NCBI RefSeq assembly: GCF_023243075.1
Contig: NZ_JALKFZ020000186.1
Span: 17,612 to 81,611, forward strand
Length of the DNA stretch: 64,000 nt
Source: Frankia sp. AiPa1
Lineage (GTDB): Bacteria > Actinomycetota > Actinomycetes > Frankiales > Frankiaceae
Direction of reading: 5' to 3'
Shown piece after piece: positions 42,344-51,482 of the stretch (position 1 is its first letter; every line of letters begins with the position of its first letter). The translations under genes were made by a program, and so were the position numbers. Under the pieces are notes generated by a model. It was given only the letters and a program-made list of their open reading frames with translations, was not told where the DNA came from and ran no database searches.

Positions 42344-43363
42344 ATGCCTGAGCTGCCCGAGGTGGAGGTCGTCCGGCGCGGACTGGAACGTGGAGTCGTC
42401 GGCAGGACCATCTCCACAGTGCGGGTGGACCACCCCCGGGCGGTTCGCCGGCACAGCGGGGGCGCTGCGGACTTCCAGGCCAGGCTGGTGGGGCGGCAGG
42501 TCCTTGCCGCCCGTCGACGGGGCAAGTTCCTCTGGCTGTCGTTGGGCGCGCCGACGCTGTCCGCGGCCGGGTCGGTGCGCGAGCCGAGATCGTCGATTAC
42601 GGGCCAGAGTGGTGACCTTGTTGGTGCCGTTGGTGCCGTTGGTGCCGTTGGTGCCGTTGGTGCCGTTGGTGCCGTTGGTGACCTGGCCGATGTCACGGCC
42701 GGGTGTGAGGTCGCCGGCGATGCGTTGCTCGCGCATCTGGGCATGAGTGGCCAGTTGCTGGTCGTCCCGTCGGAGAGCCCGGACCAGGCACATCTACGGA
42801 TTCGCTTCACCTTCACCGACGGCGGTCGGGAGCTGCGGTTCATCGACCAACGGACCTTTGGTGGGCTCGCGGTGGCCGCGGGTGGGGCGAGGCTGCCGGA
42901 TCAGATCGCCCACATCGCCCCTGATCTCCTCGATCCCGGCTTCGAGGCCGAGTCGGTCGTGCGCCGGCTGCGTGCCAGACGCACCGGCCTGAAGCGGGCT
43001 CTGCTGGACCAGACGCTGGTGAGCGGCATCGGGAACATCTACGCAGACGAGGCGCTGTGGGCGGCCCGGCTGCACTATGCCCGCCCGACCGAGACGATGA
43101 CCAGGGCGCAGACCCACCGCCTGCTGCAGGCCGCCACAACGGTGATGTCGGCCGCTCTGGACGCGGGCGGCACCTCCTTCGACCGGCTGTATGTCTCGAC
43201 CGAGGGCGTTAGCGGCCTGTTCGAGCGATCACTGCAGGTGTACGGCCGGGCCGGCAGCCCGTGTTCGCGCTGCGGGGACATCATCCGGCGGGATGCCTTC
43301 ATGAACCGCTCCAGCTTCACCTGCCCGACCTGCCAGCCGTCGCCCCGCCGGGCCAGGTGGTAG
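42344..43363 (+). CDS. mutM: Formamidopyrimidine-DNA glycosylase
   Basis: A 339-residue base-excision glycosylase for 8-oxoguanine. Catalytic Pro2 and Glu3 (MPELPEVEVV), the conserved Lys61 (RRGKFLW), the HLGMSGQL strand, the H2TH region (LLDQTLVSGIGNIYADEAL) and a C-terminal zinc finger (CSRCG and CPTC, Cys307/310 onward) are all present. An insertion with six VGA repeats (about residues 93-112) interrupts the N-terminal domain. ATG 42344 is fixed because Pro2 is the nucleophile. It lies 92 bases after rnc. Confidence 0.95.
   Translation: MPELPEVEVVRRGLERGVVGRTISTVRVDHPRAVRRHSGGAADFQARLVGRQVLAARRRGKFLWLSLGAPTLSAAGSVREPRSSITGQSGDLVGAVGAVGAVGAVGAVGAVGDLADVTAGCEVAGDALLAHLGMSGQLLVVPSESPDQAHLRIRFTFTDGGRELRFIDQRTFGGLAVAAGGARLPDQIAHIAPDLLDPGFEAESVVRRLRARRTGLKRALLDQTLVSGIGNIYADEALWAARLHYARPTETMTRAQTHRLLQAATTVMSAALDAGGTSFDRLYVSTEGVSGLFERSLQVYGRAGSPCSRCGDIIRRDAFMNRSSFTCPTCQPSPRRARW
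42620..42682. repeat. 9-bp tandem repeat inside mutM
   Basis: Six exact copies of GTTGGTGCC plus one variant encode (Val-Gly-Ala)6-Val-Gly-Asp in an N-terminal-domain loop. Confidence 0.95.
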
Positions 43364-43366
43364 AGT

Positions 43367-43382
43367 TCGACCATACGTTCGA
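43367..43382. promoter_or_regulatory. SOS-box-like palindrome
   Basis: TCGACC-ATAC-GTTCGA differs at one base from the actinobacterial LexA site TCGAAC-N4-GTTCGA. It lies four bases after the mutM stop and about 230 bases before the DUF2786 gene. Confidence 0.35.
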
Positions 43383-43392
43383 ATCCCTTGCT

Positions 43393-43422
43393 GGGAGGCT
43401 CTCGCTGGGGAGGCTCTCGCTG
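43393..43422. repeat. 15-bp direct repeat downstream of mutM
   Basis: Two exact copies of GGGAGGCTCTCGCTG, with a partial third (GGGAGAGCC), follow the SOS-like site. Confidence 0.7.
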
Positions 43423-43611
43423 GGGAGAGCCGCCCTGCGGGGACGCTCGGACGTGGTCCACGCGGCAGCGGTGAGAGCCCGCTCGGCGCGTGGGCGTACA
43501 TCCTCGCCTTCGTCCGGGGACGGTGCCGGGGGTCCACCTCTGCACAGTGAGGCATCGCCCAGGGTTCGGGCCGCAGGTGCGGTGGCCCGGCCCAAGAGTG
43601 ATGGAGACGCC

Positions 43612-44373
43612 ATGAATCCGGACGCGCTGCTCGGTCGGGTGCGCAAGCTGCTGGCGATGGCCGAGGCCGAGGGGCTCCCCGAGGTGGCACGGGAGTCCTA
43701 TAACGTCAAGGCGGCGGAGCTCATCGCCCAGTACGGCATCGATCGGGCACTTGTCGAGGAGGCGGAGCCCCAGCGTGCGAGCGCGGCTGATCTGGTGGTG
43801 GTCGTCGAGCCGCCGTTCGCCCGAGACAAGATCACGCTGTTGGCCAGTGTCGCGGCGCCGATGGGCTGTCGGCTCGTGCATCGCACGGCTCGCCGTCCCA
43901 CGAGGATCGAGCATTCCGCGCATCTGTTCGGGATGGCCGCGGACATCCAGCGCGTGCAGTTGTTGTTCACGTCGCTGCTGGTGCAGCAGGCCTACGGGCT
44001 GGCGGCGTCGCGCCCGCCGGAGCAGGAGGATCCCCGCGCGTTCCGCCGTTCGTGGATGGCCGGTTTCGCACTGGCGGTCGCACGTCGGCTGGCCATGGCG
44101 GAACGGGTGGCCCGTGAGCGGGCGCAGGCGAGGCGGCAGGCGGATCGCGCGGCTGCGGCAAGTGCGCCCTCGGTGGCGGTCGTCCTGGCTGATCGGAGCC
44201 GCCGGGTGGATCAGTATCTCGCCTCGGTCTATCCCCGGCTGCGTACGCCGCGGGCTCGCCAGCTGTCTGGCAGCGGGGGCGGTGCGGGGTATCGGGCCGG
44301 TGAGCGAGCCGATCTCGGGTGCGGCGATCGGGTGACGGGCCGGGTCACACCTGCGATCGGCTCGCGGACGTAG
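43612..44373 (+). CDS. DUF2786 domain protein
   Basis: A 253-residue protein whose N-terminus (about 1-45; LLGRVRKLLAMAEAEGLPEVARESYNVKAAELIAQYGID) matches the DUF2786 helical domain, followed by a region with RDKITLLASVAAPMGCRLVH and SAHLFGMAADIQRVQLLFTSLLVQ. Function unknown; some homologues are phage- or DNA-repair-linked. ATG 43612 follows GGAG. The C-terminal 60 residues are basic and low-complexity. A LexA-like site lies upstream. Confidence 0.8.
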   Translation: MNPDALLGRVRKLLAMAEAEGLPEVARESYNVKAAELIAQYGIDRALVEEAEPQRASAADLVVVVEPPFARDKITLLASVAAPMGCRLVHRTARRPTRIEHSAHLFGMAADIQRVQLLFTSLLVQQAYGLAASRPPEQEDPRAFRRSWMAGFALAVARRLAMAERVARERAQARRQADRAAAASAPSVAVVLADRSRRVDQYLASVYPRLRTPRARQLSGSGGGAGYRAGERADLGCGDRVTGRVTPAIGSRT

Positions 44374-44391
44374 TTGTCGAAAGGAGGCTGA

Positions 44392-44733
44392 TCAGGCCTT
44401 GCCACCGGGCAGGTTGGGCACTGCGGTCTGGGTCGGGCCGGCCGTTCGCGGCGGGGCATAGCCCGGCCCGATGACCTTCTCCTGATTATCGGCCGGCGCC
44501 GGAGTGACGTGACGGTCGCCGTTCACGCTCGGGGTAGGTGCGGGGATGGCGCCGCCGTCCTGGCTGAAGTTCTGCCCACAGCCGCTGAGCGTGAGCGCGG
44601 CTGCCGCAGCCAGTGTCAGCAGGGCGGCTGTGATGGACCTGCGATGTGCGCGTGACTGCGCGCACATCCGATCCGCAGGTCGCCGCGGCGCACTCGGCCG
44701 ACCTGCCGTGTCTGGGAAAGATGAGGTGTCCAC
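44392..44733 (-). CDS. Small lipoprotein, unknown function
   Basis: A 113-residue protein: a basic N-terminus (SRAHRRS), a hydrophobic stretch (ITAALLTLAAAAALTL) and lipobox LSGC give a lipoprotein signal. The mature part is short and Pro-rich (APTPSVNGDRHVTPAPADNQEKVIGPGYAPP). It may be a structural surface lipoprotein; no family is recognised. GTG 44733 lies ten bases after TAGGGT; ATG 44667 is an alternative start. It is divergent from the acylphosphatase. Confidence 0.65.
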   Translation of the reverse strand: MDTSSFPDTAGRPSAPRRPADRMCAQSRAHRRSITAALLTLAAAAALTLSGCGQNFSQDGGAIPAPTPSVNGDRHVTPAPADNQEKVIGPGYAPPRTAGPTQTAVPNLPGGKA

Positions 44734-44742
44734 GATGGCCAG

Positions 44743-44749
44743 TACCCTA
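44743..44749. promoter_or_regulatory. Overlapping divergent -10 elements
   Basis: TACCCTA reads TACCCT on the plus strand (nine bases before the acylphosphatase ATG) and TAGGGT on the minus strand (ten bases before the lipoprotein GTG). The two promoters would compete. Confidence 0.35.
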
Positions 44750-44757
44750 CCTCTCTG

Positions 44758-45069
44758 ATGACTGAGGTACGCCCGAAGGCGACGGGGGATGGCCCGCCCG
44801 TGATCCGCTTCACCGCCCGGGTATCTGGCCGTGTGCAGGGGGTCGGCTTTCGCGACTATGTGCGCACTCGCGCCAGGCGCCTGGGTTTGGCCGGCTGCGC
44901 AACGAATATGCCCAACGGTGCGGTTGATGTGATTATCGAAGGCGCCGAGCCTGCATGTCGGGATCTCGCCCGCCTGCTGCTGACCGGTCATACTCCTGGT
45001 CGGACTCATCGGGTCGAACTCCTGTGGCGAAGAGCACAGGGTGATCTGGTCGACTTTCGGCGTCGGTGA
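44758..45069 (+). CDS. acyP: Acylphosphatase
   Basis: A 103-residue enzyme that hydrolyses acyl phosphates. The signature GRVQGVGFRDYVRTRARRLGLAG contains the catalytic Arg, and the second motif NMPNGAVDVIIEG contains the catalytic Asn. The N-terminus is about ten residues longer than usual. In actinobacteria acyP often lies before smc, as here. Confidence 0.93.
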   Translation: MTEVRPKATGDGPPVIRFTARVSGRVQGVGFRDYVRTRARRLGLAGCATNMPNGAVDVIIEGAEPACRDLARLLLTGHTPGRTHRVELLWRRAQGDLVDFRRR

Positions 45070-45282
45070 CAGGTTGTGGACGCTGGGCTCGGCTTCGTGT
45101 CGGCTGGATGACCGCCGGGATTTGCGTGTTCACTGGATCAGTTGAGCGACTGTGTGGCATGCTCTTGACTTTCGGCCGGACGACGTGCGACTCTAGAACC
45201 ATTGTTGGGGGCGCACTGTGATCTGTTTGGATCTTGTGTTGTCCGACGCCCACTAGGTCACTCATCGTGGAGGACCATCACT

Positions 45283-45480
45283 ATGGCGAAGGCCCTTTTC
45301 GGCCACGTCGGATCCGGCAACGACCTGCGACTCACCTATGAGGTGCGGCGACTTCGTGCCCGGGTTGCGGAGCTTGAGGCGGAACTGACTCGAGTACGCG
45401 ACGTCAACGAGGCTCTGGTCGGTGGTGTCGACGTACCGGAGGATGTCCGGGCGCTTGACGCGGAGCCGGCCTACAGCTGA
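45283..45480 (+). CDS. Small coiled-coil protein upstream of smc
   Basis: A 65-residue protein: MAKALFGHVGSGNDLRLTYEV, then a heptad-like coiled coil (VRRLRARVAELEAELTRVRDVNEALV) and an acidic tail. I recall a conserved but uncharacterised actinobacterial family with the MAKALxGHVG start near smc; no function is known. ATG 45283 follows GGAGGA. TTGACT (45165-45170) is a possible -35 upstream. A terminator-like hairpin follows the stop. Confidence 0.75.
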   Translation: MAKALFGHVGSGNDLRLTYEVRRLRARVAELEAELTRVRDVNEALVGGVDVPEDVRALDAEPAYS

Positions 45481-45891
45481 GCGGCGGGGGTTGGTCGGAC
45501 GGGGTCCGACGCCTCTTCCGGGGTTCGGCGTAACGCCGTATCCGGCTTTTTCGGTTTATGATTTGCCGTATTTTTCTTGCCGCGTGTATCCGTCCGTATT
45601 CTTGGCGTGATATGCGTTGAAGGCGCGGCGAGATTCATGATCTTGAGTGGCGGGTTCGCCCGCCGCTGCTCGTGCGCCCATGTACGACCAGGCCGCGCGA
45701 GACGGTACCCCTCTCCTGCGTGCATGAGGGTGAGTTTGTCGGCCTGGGGATTCTTGGCGGAGTGTGGCGTTCCGGCCGCACTCCGCTGCTCGTTAGGATG
45801 AGCAGGTCCTGCTCGGCTGCTCGGCGCGTTCTGTGGTCAGGGCGTTCTGTGTCGGACCGACGCGCCCTTCTCACCCCTGCTCCGGAGACCG
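45481..45891. other. AT-richer spacer before smc
   Basis: About 410 bases. After the two hairpins at 45494-45551, the stretch to about 45640 is unusually AT-rich for this genome and probably holds the smc promoter. No gene found. Confidence 0.5.
45494..45551 (+). terminator. Hairpins and T-run after the coiled-coil gene
   Basis: GTCGGAC-GGG-GTCCGAC (45494-45510) is followed by CGGCG-TAA-CGCCG (45526-45538) and a five-T run at 45547-45551, the only U-tract-like terminator seen in the window. Confidence 0.6.
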
Positions 45892-48800
45892 GTGCATCTC
45901 AAGAGCCTTACCCTACGGGGCTTCAAGTCCTTCGCCAGCTCCACGGCGCTGCGCCTGGAGCCGGGGATCACCTGCGTGGTCGGGCCGAACGGCTCCGGTA
46001 AGAGCAATGTGGTCGACGCGATTGCCTGGGTGCTCGGGGAACAGGGTGCCAAGGCCCTGCGCGGCGGCGCCATGTCGGACGTCATCTTCGCGGGTACGCC
46101 CGGCCGCCCGGCCCTGGGTCGTGCCGAGGTTCTGTTGACGATCGACAATACCGACGGTGCCCTGCCGATCGAGTACACCGAGGTTACCGTCGGCCGCCTG
46201 CTGTTTCGCAGCGGCGAGAGCGAGTACACGATCAATGGCACGGCCTGCCGGCTGCTCGATATTCAGGAGCTGATGAGCGACTCCGGCATCGGCCGCGAGC
46301 TGCATGTGATCGTCGGACAGGGCCAGCTCGACGCGGTCCTGCACGCGAGGCCGGAGGATCGCCGCGCCTTCATCGAGGAGGCCGCCGGCGTCCTGAAACA
46401 CCGCAAGCGCAAGGAAAAGGCGCTGCGCAAGCTCGAGGCCATGTCGGTCAACCTCACCCGGCTCACCGACCTGTCCGCGGAACTGCGCCGTCAGCTGGGT
46501 CCACTCGGCCGCCAGGCGGAGATCGCCCGCAAGGCGGGGGTGATCCAGGCCGCCCTGCGCGATGCCCGGCTTCGGTTGCTCGCCGATGACCTGACCACCG
46601 CGCGAGCCACCCTTGCCGCCGACGCCGCGGACGAGGACGCGCTGCGTCGGCGGCTGGCCGAGACCCAGACGCGGCATCGTGAGGCATCCGGGCAGGAAGA
46701 ACACCTGCAGACCGCGCTCGCCGCCGCTGTGCCACGTGCCGCGGCGGCTCAGGAGACCTGGTACGCCATGGCCTCGCTGCGCGAGCGGCTGCTCGGCACC
46801 CGGTCGCTGGCGACCGAACGGGCCCGGCTGCTGCGGGCGGGCTCCGAGGAGTTGGCCGGCCGGCGTGACCCCGACGAGCTCGAGCAGGAGGCCACCGCCG
46901 TCCGGGAGCAGGAGATGGCCCTGGCCGAGCGGCTGGAACTGGACCGGGAGCGCCTCGAGGAGGTGGTCACCCGCCGCGCGCAGCTGGAGGCGGCTCTGGC
47001 CGAGGAGGAACGGGAGCTGATCGCCGCCGCGCGGGCTGCCTCCTCGCGTCGGGAGGAGATCGCCCGACTGGCCGGTCAGGTCGAGGCGGCCAGGTCCCGT
47101 GCCACCGGAGCCGAGAACGAGATCGCACGATCGACCGAGGCGGTGCGCTCCGCCCGAGACCGCGATGCCGAGACCGCCGCGTCCTACACGGATCTCGAGA
47201 CCGAGCTCGAGCGCATGGACGGCGCCCGCGCGGAGCTCGCCGAGGCGCACAGCGCCGCGGTGGCGGTCCATGGCACGGCGTCCGAGCGGCTTGAGGCCCT
47301 GCGCGCCGAGGAGCGTTCCGCCGAGCGGGACCGGGCCTCCTGGTCGGCCCGCCGGGACGCGCTGCGTCTGTCACTGGTGCCTGCGGACGGCGCGGCGGCC
47401 CTGCTCGAGGCGGCCGAGCGGGCGCACGAGGCCGAGCGCGTCGATGCGCCGGGTACCGCGTCCAGTGGATCGTCCCGCCGCGATCCGGATGGACAGGGGA
47501 ACCCCGGCAGGCACGGCCGGCGCAAGGACCGCGCCAACCGGTCCGGGCCGGCGAGCAGGTCGTCCGCGGCCGAACCCGGCGCGGCGGCGGCATCCGCCGC
47601 GTGGCCCCCGCTCGACGCGGCCTTCACGCCGATTGGCCGCCTGTCCGGGGTGCTGCGGGTCCGCGCTGGTGCCGAGGTGGCGGTCGCCGCGGCGCTGGGC
47701 TCCGCGGCGGACGCGCTGCTCGTCGCCTCGCCGCGGGATGTGCGTACCGCCTTCGCCTGGCTGCGCGAGGCCGATGCCGGCCGCGCCACCCTCGTCACGG
47801 CCGCACCGAACTCGGACGGCGCTGGCGGCGGCCATCCGTCGCCTCCCGGCTCGCTCGGCGCCCTGCCGCCCGGCTGTGTTCGGCTCGTGGACCTGGTGGA
47901 GCTCGTCGACGAGCGGTTCCGGCCGGCGGTGCACGTCCTGCTCGACGGCGCGGTTCTCGTTGAGGATCTGGCCGCCGCGGGAGTGGTCGGCGAGCTGCGA
48001 CCGGACCTGAGGGTGGTCACCCGTCAGGGTGATCTGGTGGGACCGGCCGTCTCGGTCGGCGGCAGCGCGCATCCCCCGAGCGCGATCGAACTGACGGCGG
48101 CGGCGGACGAGGCCGACTCCGGGGTGACCGAGTCCACGCATCGTGCCGAGCTCGCCCACGAGGCGCTGGAGCCGGCTCGGGCCGAGGTGGCCCGGGCCCG
48201 ATCGGCGATCGACGCGGCGTCTGCTGCTCTACACGGGGCAGACGCGCGTTCCCGCGCCTTTCGTGAGCAGATCGCACAGCTCGAACGGGTCCGGGGCAAC
48301 GCCGGCTCCGAGGTGGCCAGGGCGGAGCAGGCGCGGAGCCGGGCGGAAAGCGCCCGTGACCGCGCCTACGGCGCGCTGACCGAGCTGGAGGCCGCGCTCT
48401 CGGCTGCCTCCGAGCTCCCCGAGACGGACGAACGGTCCTCCGACGAGCGTGACCGGCTGGTCAGCGCCACCTCGGCGGTGCGTGCCGCGGAGGTCGAGGC
48501 CCGCCTGGCGGTGCGGACCAGCGAGGAGCGGGTGCGCTCCCTGCAGGGCCGGGCCGACGGGCTGATCCGCGCCGCGGCGGGTGAACGGGCCGCACGCGCC
48601 GCGGCCGCCCGGCGCCGGGAGGTGCGGGAGCGGCAGGCCGCGCTGGCCGCGGCGCTGGGTGACGCGGCCGGGCGGACGTTGGACCGGCTTGATCTTTCCC
48701 TGGCACGTGCGGCGACGGAACGCGAGCAGGCCGAGACGCTGCGGCGTACCACTGAGGCGGGCCTGACGGCCGCCCGGGAGCACGTACGCACGCTGGCGGC

Positions 48801-49653
48801 CGAGCTTGCCACGCTGCACGACAGGGGCCATCGCGACGAGATCGCCCGGGCGGAGCGGCGGCTGCGGGTGGAGAGCCTCGAGGCGAAGGCCATGGAGGAT
48901 TTCGGCATCACCGCCGACGACCTGGTCGCGGAATTCGGGCCGACGCAGCCGGTGCCACCCGACGAACCAGAGGGCGAGACGGTCCCCTTCGTCCGCGATG
49001 ACCAGGCCGCTCGGGCCGCCACCGCGGAAAAGCAGCTGACCCGCCTCGGTCGGGTGAATCCACTGGCGTTGGAGGAATATGCCGCGTTGCAGGAACGGGC
49101 GGCCTTCCTCGCGACGCAGCTGGACGACATCCGAGCGACCCGGCGGGATCTTCTGCAGGTCGTGGAGGAGGTCGATCTCCGGGTGCGGGAGGTCTTTGCC
49201 GCCGCGTTCGCGGACACGGCCCGCGAGTTCGAGACGGTTTTCGGGACCTTGTTTCCCGGGGGCGAGGGCCGGCTGGTGCTGACCGAGCCGGAGGACATGC
49301 TGACCACCGGAATCGAGGTCGAGGCGCGTCCACCGGGTAAGAAGGTCAAGCGTCTGTCGCTGCTCTCCGGCGGAGAGCGCTCGCTGACCGCGCTTGCCCT
49401 GCTGCTGGCGATCTTCCGGGCCCGCCCGTCGCCGTTCTATGTGCTGGACGAGGTCGAGGCTGCGCTGGACGACCGCAACCTCGGGCGGTTGCTCGAGGCG
49501 ATCGAGGGGCTGCGGGAGAAGTCCCAGCTCATCATCATCACGCACCAGAAACGCACGATGGAGATCGCCGACGCGCTGTATGGCGTGGCGATGCGCGGCG
49601 ACGGCGTGACCACGGTGATCAGCCAGCGGCTACGGGAGCGGGCCACGGCGTGA
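45892..49653 (+). CDS. smc: Chromosome partition protein SMC
   Basis: A 1253-residue condensin ATPase. N-terminal Walker A GPNGSGKSN (residues 31-39), long coiled coils (about 170-500 and 690-1000), a hinge (about 580-690; AFTPIGRLSGVLRV, VRLVDLVELVDERFRPAVHVLL), and the C-terminal head with signature LSGGERSLTALALLLAI (from residue 1158) and Walker B FYVLDEVEAALDD. A low-complexity Ser/Arg-rich insertion (about 520-570) precedes the hinge. GTG 45892 follows GGAG. scpA and scpB are not in the window. Confidence 0.97.
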   Translation: MHLKSLTLRGFKSFASSTALRLEPGITCVVGPNGSGKSNVVDAIAWVLGEQGAKALRGGAMSDVIFAGTPGRPALGRAEVLLTIDNTDGALPIEYTEVTVGRLLFRSGESEYTINGTACRLLDIQELMSDSGIGRELHVIVGQGQLDAVLHARPEDRRAFIEEAAGVLKHRKRKEKALRKLEAMSVNLTRLTDLSAELRRQLGPLGRQAEIARKAGVIQAALRDARLRLLADDLTTARATLAADAADEDALRRRLAETQTRHREASGQEEHLQTALAAAVPRAAAAQETWYAMASLRERLLGTRSLATERARLLRAGSEELAGRRDPDELEQEATAVREQEMALAERLELDRERLEEVVTRRAQLEAALAEEERELIAAARAASSRREEIARLAGQVEAARSRATGAENEIARSTEAVRSARDRDAETAASYTDLETELERMDGARAELAEAHSAAVAVHGTASERLEALRAEERSAERDRASWSARRDALRLSLVPADGAAALLEAAERAHEAERVDAPGTASSGSSRRDPDGQGNPGRHGRRKDRANRSGPASRSSAAEPGAAAASAAWPPLDAAFTPIGRLSGVLRVRAGAEVAVAAALGSAADALLVASPRDVRTAFAWLREADAGRATLVTAAPNSDGAGGGHPSPPGSLGALPPGCVRLVDLVELVDERFRPAVHVLLDGAVLVEDLAAAGVVGELRPDLRVVTRQGDLVGPAVSVGGSAHPPSAIELTAAADEADSGVTESTHRAELAHEALEPARAEVARARSAIDAASAALHGADARSRAFREQIAQLERVRGNAGSEVARAEQARSRAESARDRAYGALTELEAALSAASELPETDERSSDERDRLVSATSAVRAAEVEARLAVRTSEERVRSLQGRADGLIRAAAGERAARAAAARRREVRERQAALAAALGDAAGRTLDRLDLSLARAATEREQAETLRRTTEAGLTAAREHVRTLAAELATLHDRGHRDEIARAERRLRVESLEAKAMEDFGITADDLVAEFGPTQPVPPDEPEGETVPFVRDDQAARAATAEKQLTRLGRVNPLALEEYAALQERAAFLATQLDDIRATRRDLLQVVEEVDLRVREVFAAAFADTAREFETVFGTLFPGGEGRLVLTEPEDMLTTGIEVEARPPGKKVKRLSLLSGGERSLTALALLLAIFRARPSPFYVLDEVEAALDDRNLGRLLEAIEGLREKSQLIIITHQKRTMEIADALYGVAMRGDGVTTVISQRLRERATA

Positions 49654-49710
49654 GGCCACCCCGGGTGGGTGTCCCCCGGGTGAGCGTGACGGAGCGTCCC
49701 GTGGATCTGT

Positions 49711-49716
49711 CAGGAT
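49711..49716 (+). promoter_or_regulatory. ftsY -10 element (leaderless)
   Basis: CAGGAT ends six bases before the ftsY GTG, matching the leaderless layout seen elsewhere, with C in place of the first T. Confidence 0.4.
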
Positions 49717-49722
49717 CGGGGT

Positions 49723-51042
49723 GTGGAGCTCCTTATCCTGATCGTCGTTCTCGCCGTCGTCGTGGTGGCCTCCGCCGGACTCGCGGTGGGCAGCGTCGTG
49801 CGGCGACGCCCCCGCCGCCGGCCGGAGGTGGCTGATCGGCCCGATCTCGCGGCGCGACCCGGCATCGGCACCGCGGACGGGGCCGGGCCGGGCGGGGCGG
49901 GGACGATCGGCACCATCGATACCGGTGTCGGCACCCTCGAGGCCGACAGCACGCCCGCTCCCAGCTCCGAGACTGGCGGCGCCGAGGCCGTCCCGCCCGG
50001 TACCGCCGGGCCGGGCGGGACGGTGCCGGTCGCTGAGGTCGACGTGTCGCCCGGTGGTGCGCAGGTGGGGGCACCGGCCGCGCCCCCGCGCCAGCGTCCG
50101 CCGACCGAGACGCCGGCACCATCCGCCGGCCGTCTCGTCCGCCTGCGCCTGCGCCTGTCCCGCTCGCAGAACGCGCTGGGGCGCGGTCTGTTGTCCCTGC
50201 TGTCCGGCGACCGCCTGGACGAGGAGACCTGGGAGGACGTCGAGGCGACGCTGCTCGGCGCGGATGTCGGGGTGGCGGCGACCACCGAGCTCGTCGACGC
50301 GCTGCGAGAGCGCACGAAGGTGCTGGGGGCCAGCACGCCGGCGCAGGCGCGGGAGATGCTGCGCGACGAGCTGCTGGCCCAGGTCGGTACGACCACGGAC
50401 CGGACTCTGCGGACCTCTGCCCCCGACCGGCCTGCCGTCGTGCTGGTGGTGGGGGTCAACGGCACTGGCAAGACGACGACCTGCGGGAAGATCGCCAGGC
50501 TGCTGGTGGCCGATGGCCGCACCGTGGTGCTCGGTGCCGCCGACACGTTTCGGGCCGCGGCGGCCGACCAGCTGCAGACCTGGGGGGAACGGGTCGGTGC
50601 CCAGACGGTGCGCGGTATCGAGGGCGGCGACCCGGCGTCTGTCGCCTTCGATGCGGTCAAGCAGGGCGTGACGGCGGGCGTCGACACCGTTCTGATCGAT
50701 ACCGCCGGCCGCCTGCATACCAAGACGGGCCTGATGGATGAGCTTTCCAAGATCAAGAGGGTGGTCGGCAAGCACGGCCCGGTCGACGAGGTCCTGCTCG
50801 TCCTGGATGCCACGACCGGTCAGAACGCGGTGGTCCAGGCCCGGGTCTTCACCGAGGCCGTGGAGCTGACCGGAGTGGTGCTGACCAAGCTGGACGGTAC
50901 GGCGAAGGGCGGGATCGTCATCGCGGTGCAGCGGGAACTTGGGGTGCCGGTCAAGCTGATCGGCCTGGGGGAGGGGCCGGACGACCTGGCGATCTTCGAG
51001 TCGGAGGCGTTCGTGGACGCCCTGCTCGGCGATCCCGCCTGA
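49723..51042 (+). CDS. ftsY: Signal recognition particle receptor FtsY
   Basis: A 439-residue SRP GTPase. A membrane helix at the N-terminus (LLILIVVLAVVVVASAGLAV) and a Gly/Pro-rich acidic linker precede the NG domain: GVNGTGKTTTCGKIA (from residue 244), DTFRAAAADQL, DTAGRLHTK, LDATTGQNA, TKLDGTAKGG and GLGEGPDDLAIF. The N-terminal helix is typical of actinobacterial FtsY. GTG 49723 lies six bases after CAGGAT. Confidence 0.97.
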   Translation: MELLILIVVLAVVVVASAGLAVGSVVRRRPRRRPEVADRPDLAARPGIGTADGAGPGGAGTIGTIDTGVGTLEADSTPAPSSETGGAEAVPPGTAGPGGTVPVAEVDVSPGGAQVGAPAAPPRQRPPTETPAPSAGRLVRLRLRLSRSQNALGRGLLSLLSGDRLDEETWEDVEATLLGADVGVAATTELVDALRERTKVLGASTPAQAREMLRDELLAQVGTTTDRTLRTSAPDRPAVVLVVGVNGTGKTTTCGKIARLLVADGRTVVLGAADTFRAAAADQLQTWGERVGAQTVRGIEGGDPASVAFDAVKQGVTAGVDTVLIDTAGRLHTKTGLMDELSKIKRVVGKHGPVDEVLLVLDATTGQNAVVQARVFTEAVELTGVVLTKLDGTAKGGIVIAVQRELGVPVKLIGLGEGPDDLAIFESEAFVDALLGDPA

Positions 51043-51482
51043 GCCCCGCGGCGCACCTTCGGCGGGGAGGCGCCGGCCGCCGCCCGCGGTGGATGTCCTG
51101 CCATCGCCCGCGGATGCGACGGGACCACAAAGTGTCGTGCGTCAAGGGCTTCCCGTCCACGCGGATGTGATCTAGGCTTCATCGCGGAGCGCAGCCGGGG
51201 CTCTTCCGGCACGTCGCGACAGGCGTCCTCGGCGCGGTGCGGGCTGGGGGGTGAGCGTCCGGCGAGGCGACTCGCCGTCCTCAGCGCAGAGGGCGGACAC
51301 GGCCGGTGCAGGTCCAGGTCGGTGTCCGTGCGAGTGTGCCTCGCCGGGTCGCGCACACTGGGCGCCGGCCGGCCGGGGTGCTGCCCGCCGTCTGCGTGGA
51401 TGATCGGCTGCGGGTGTGTTGTCCTCGTCGTCGGGTGCGTACGCTGGTGCCTGCGGTCCGCCTGCGATCTCGGAGTGTGCGC
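51043..51482. other. Spacer between ftsY and ffh
   Basis: About 440 bases. A small hairpin (CCCCGC / GCGGGG, 51044-51067) follows ftsY. The frame of ffh is open back to 51306 but its translation there is not SRP-like. No SRP RNA was recognised. Confidence 0.45.
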
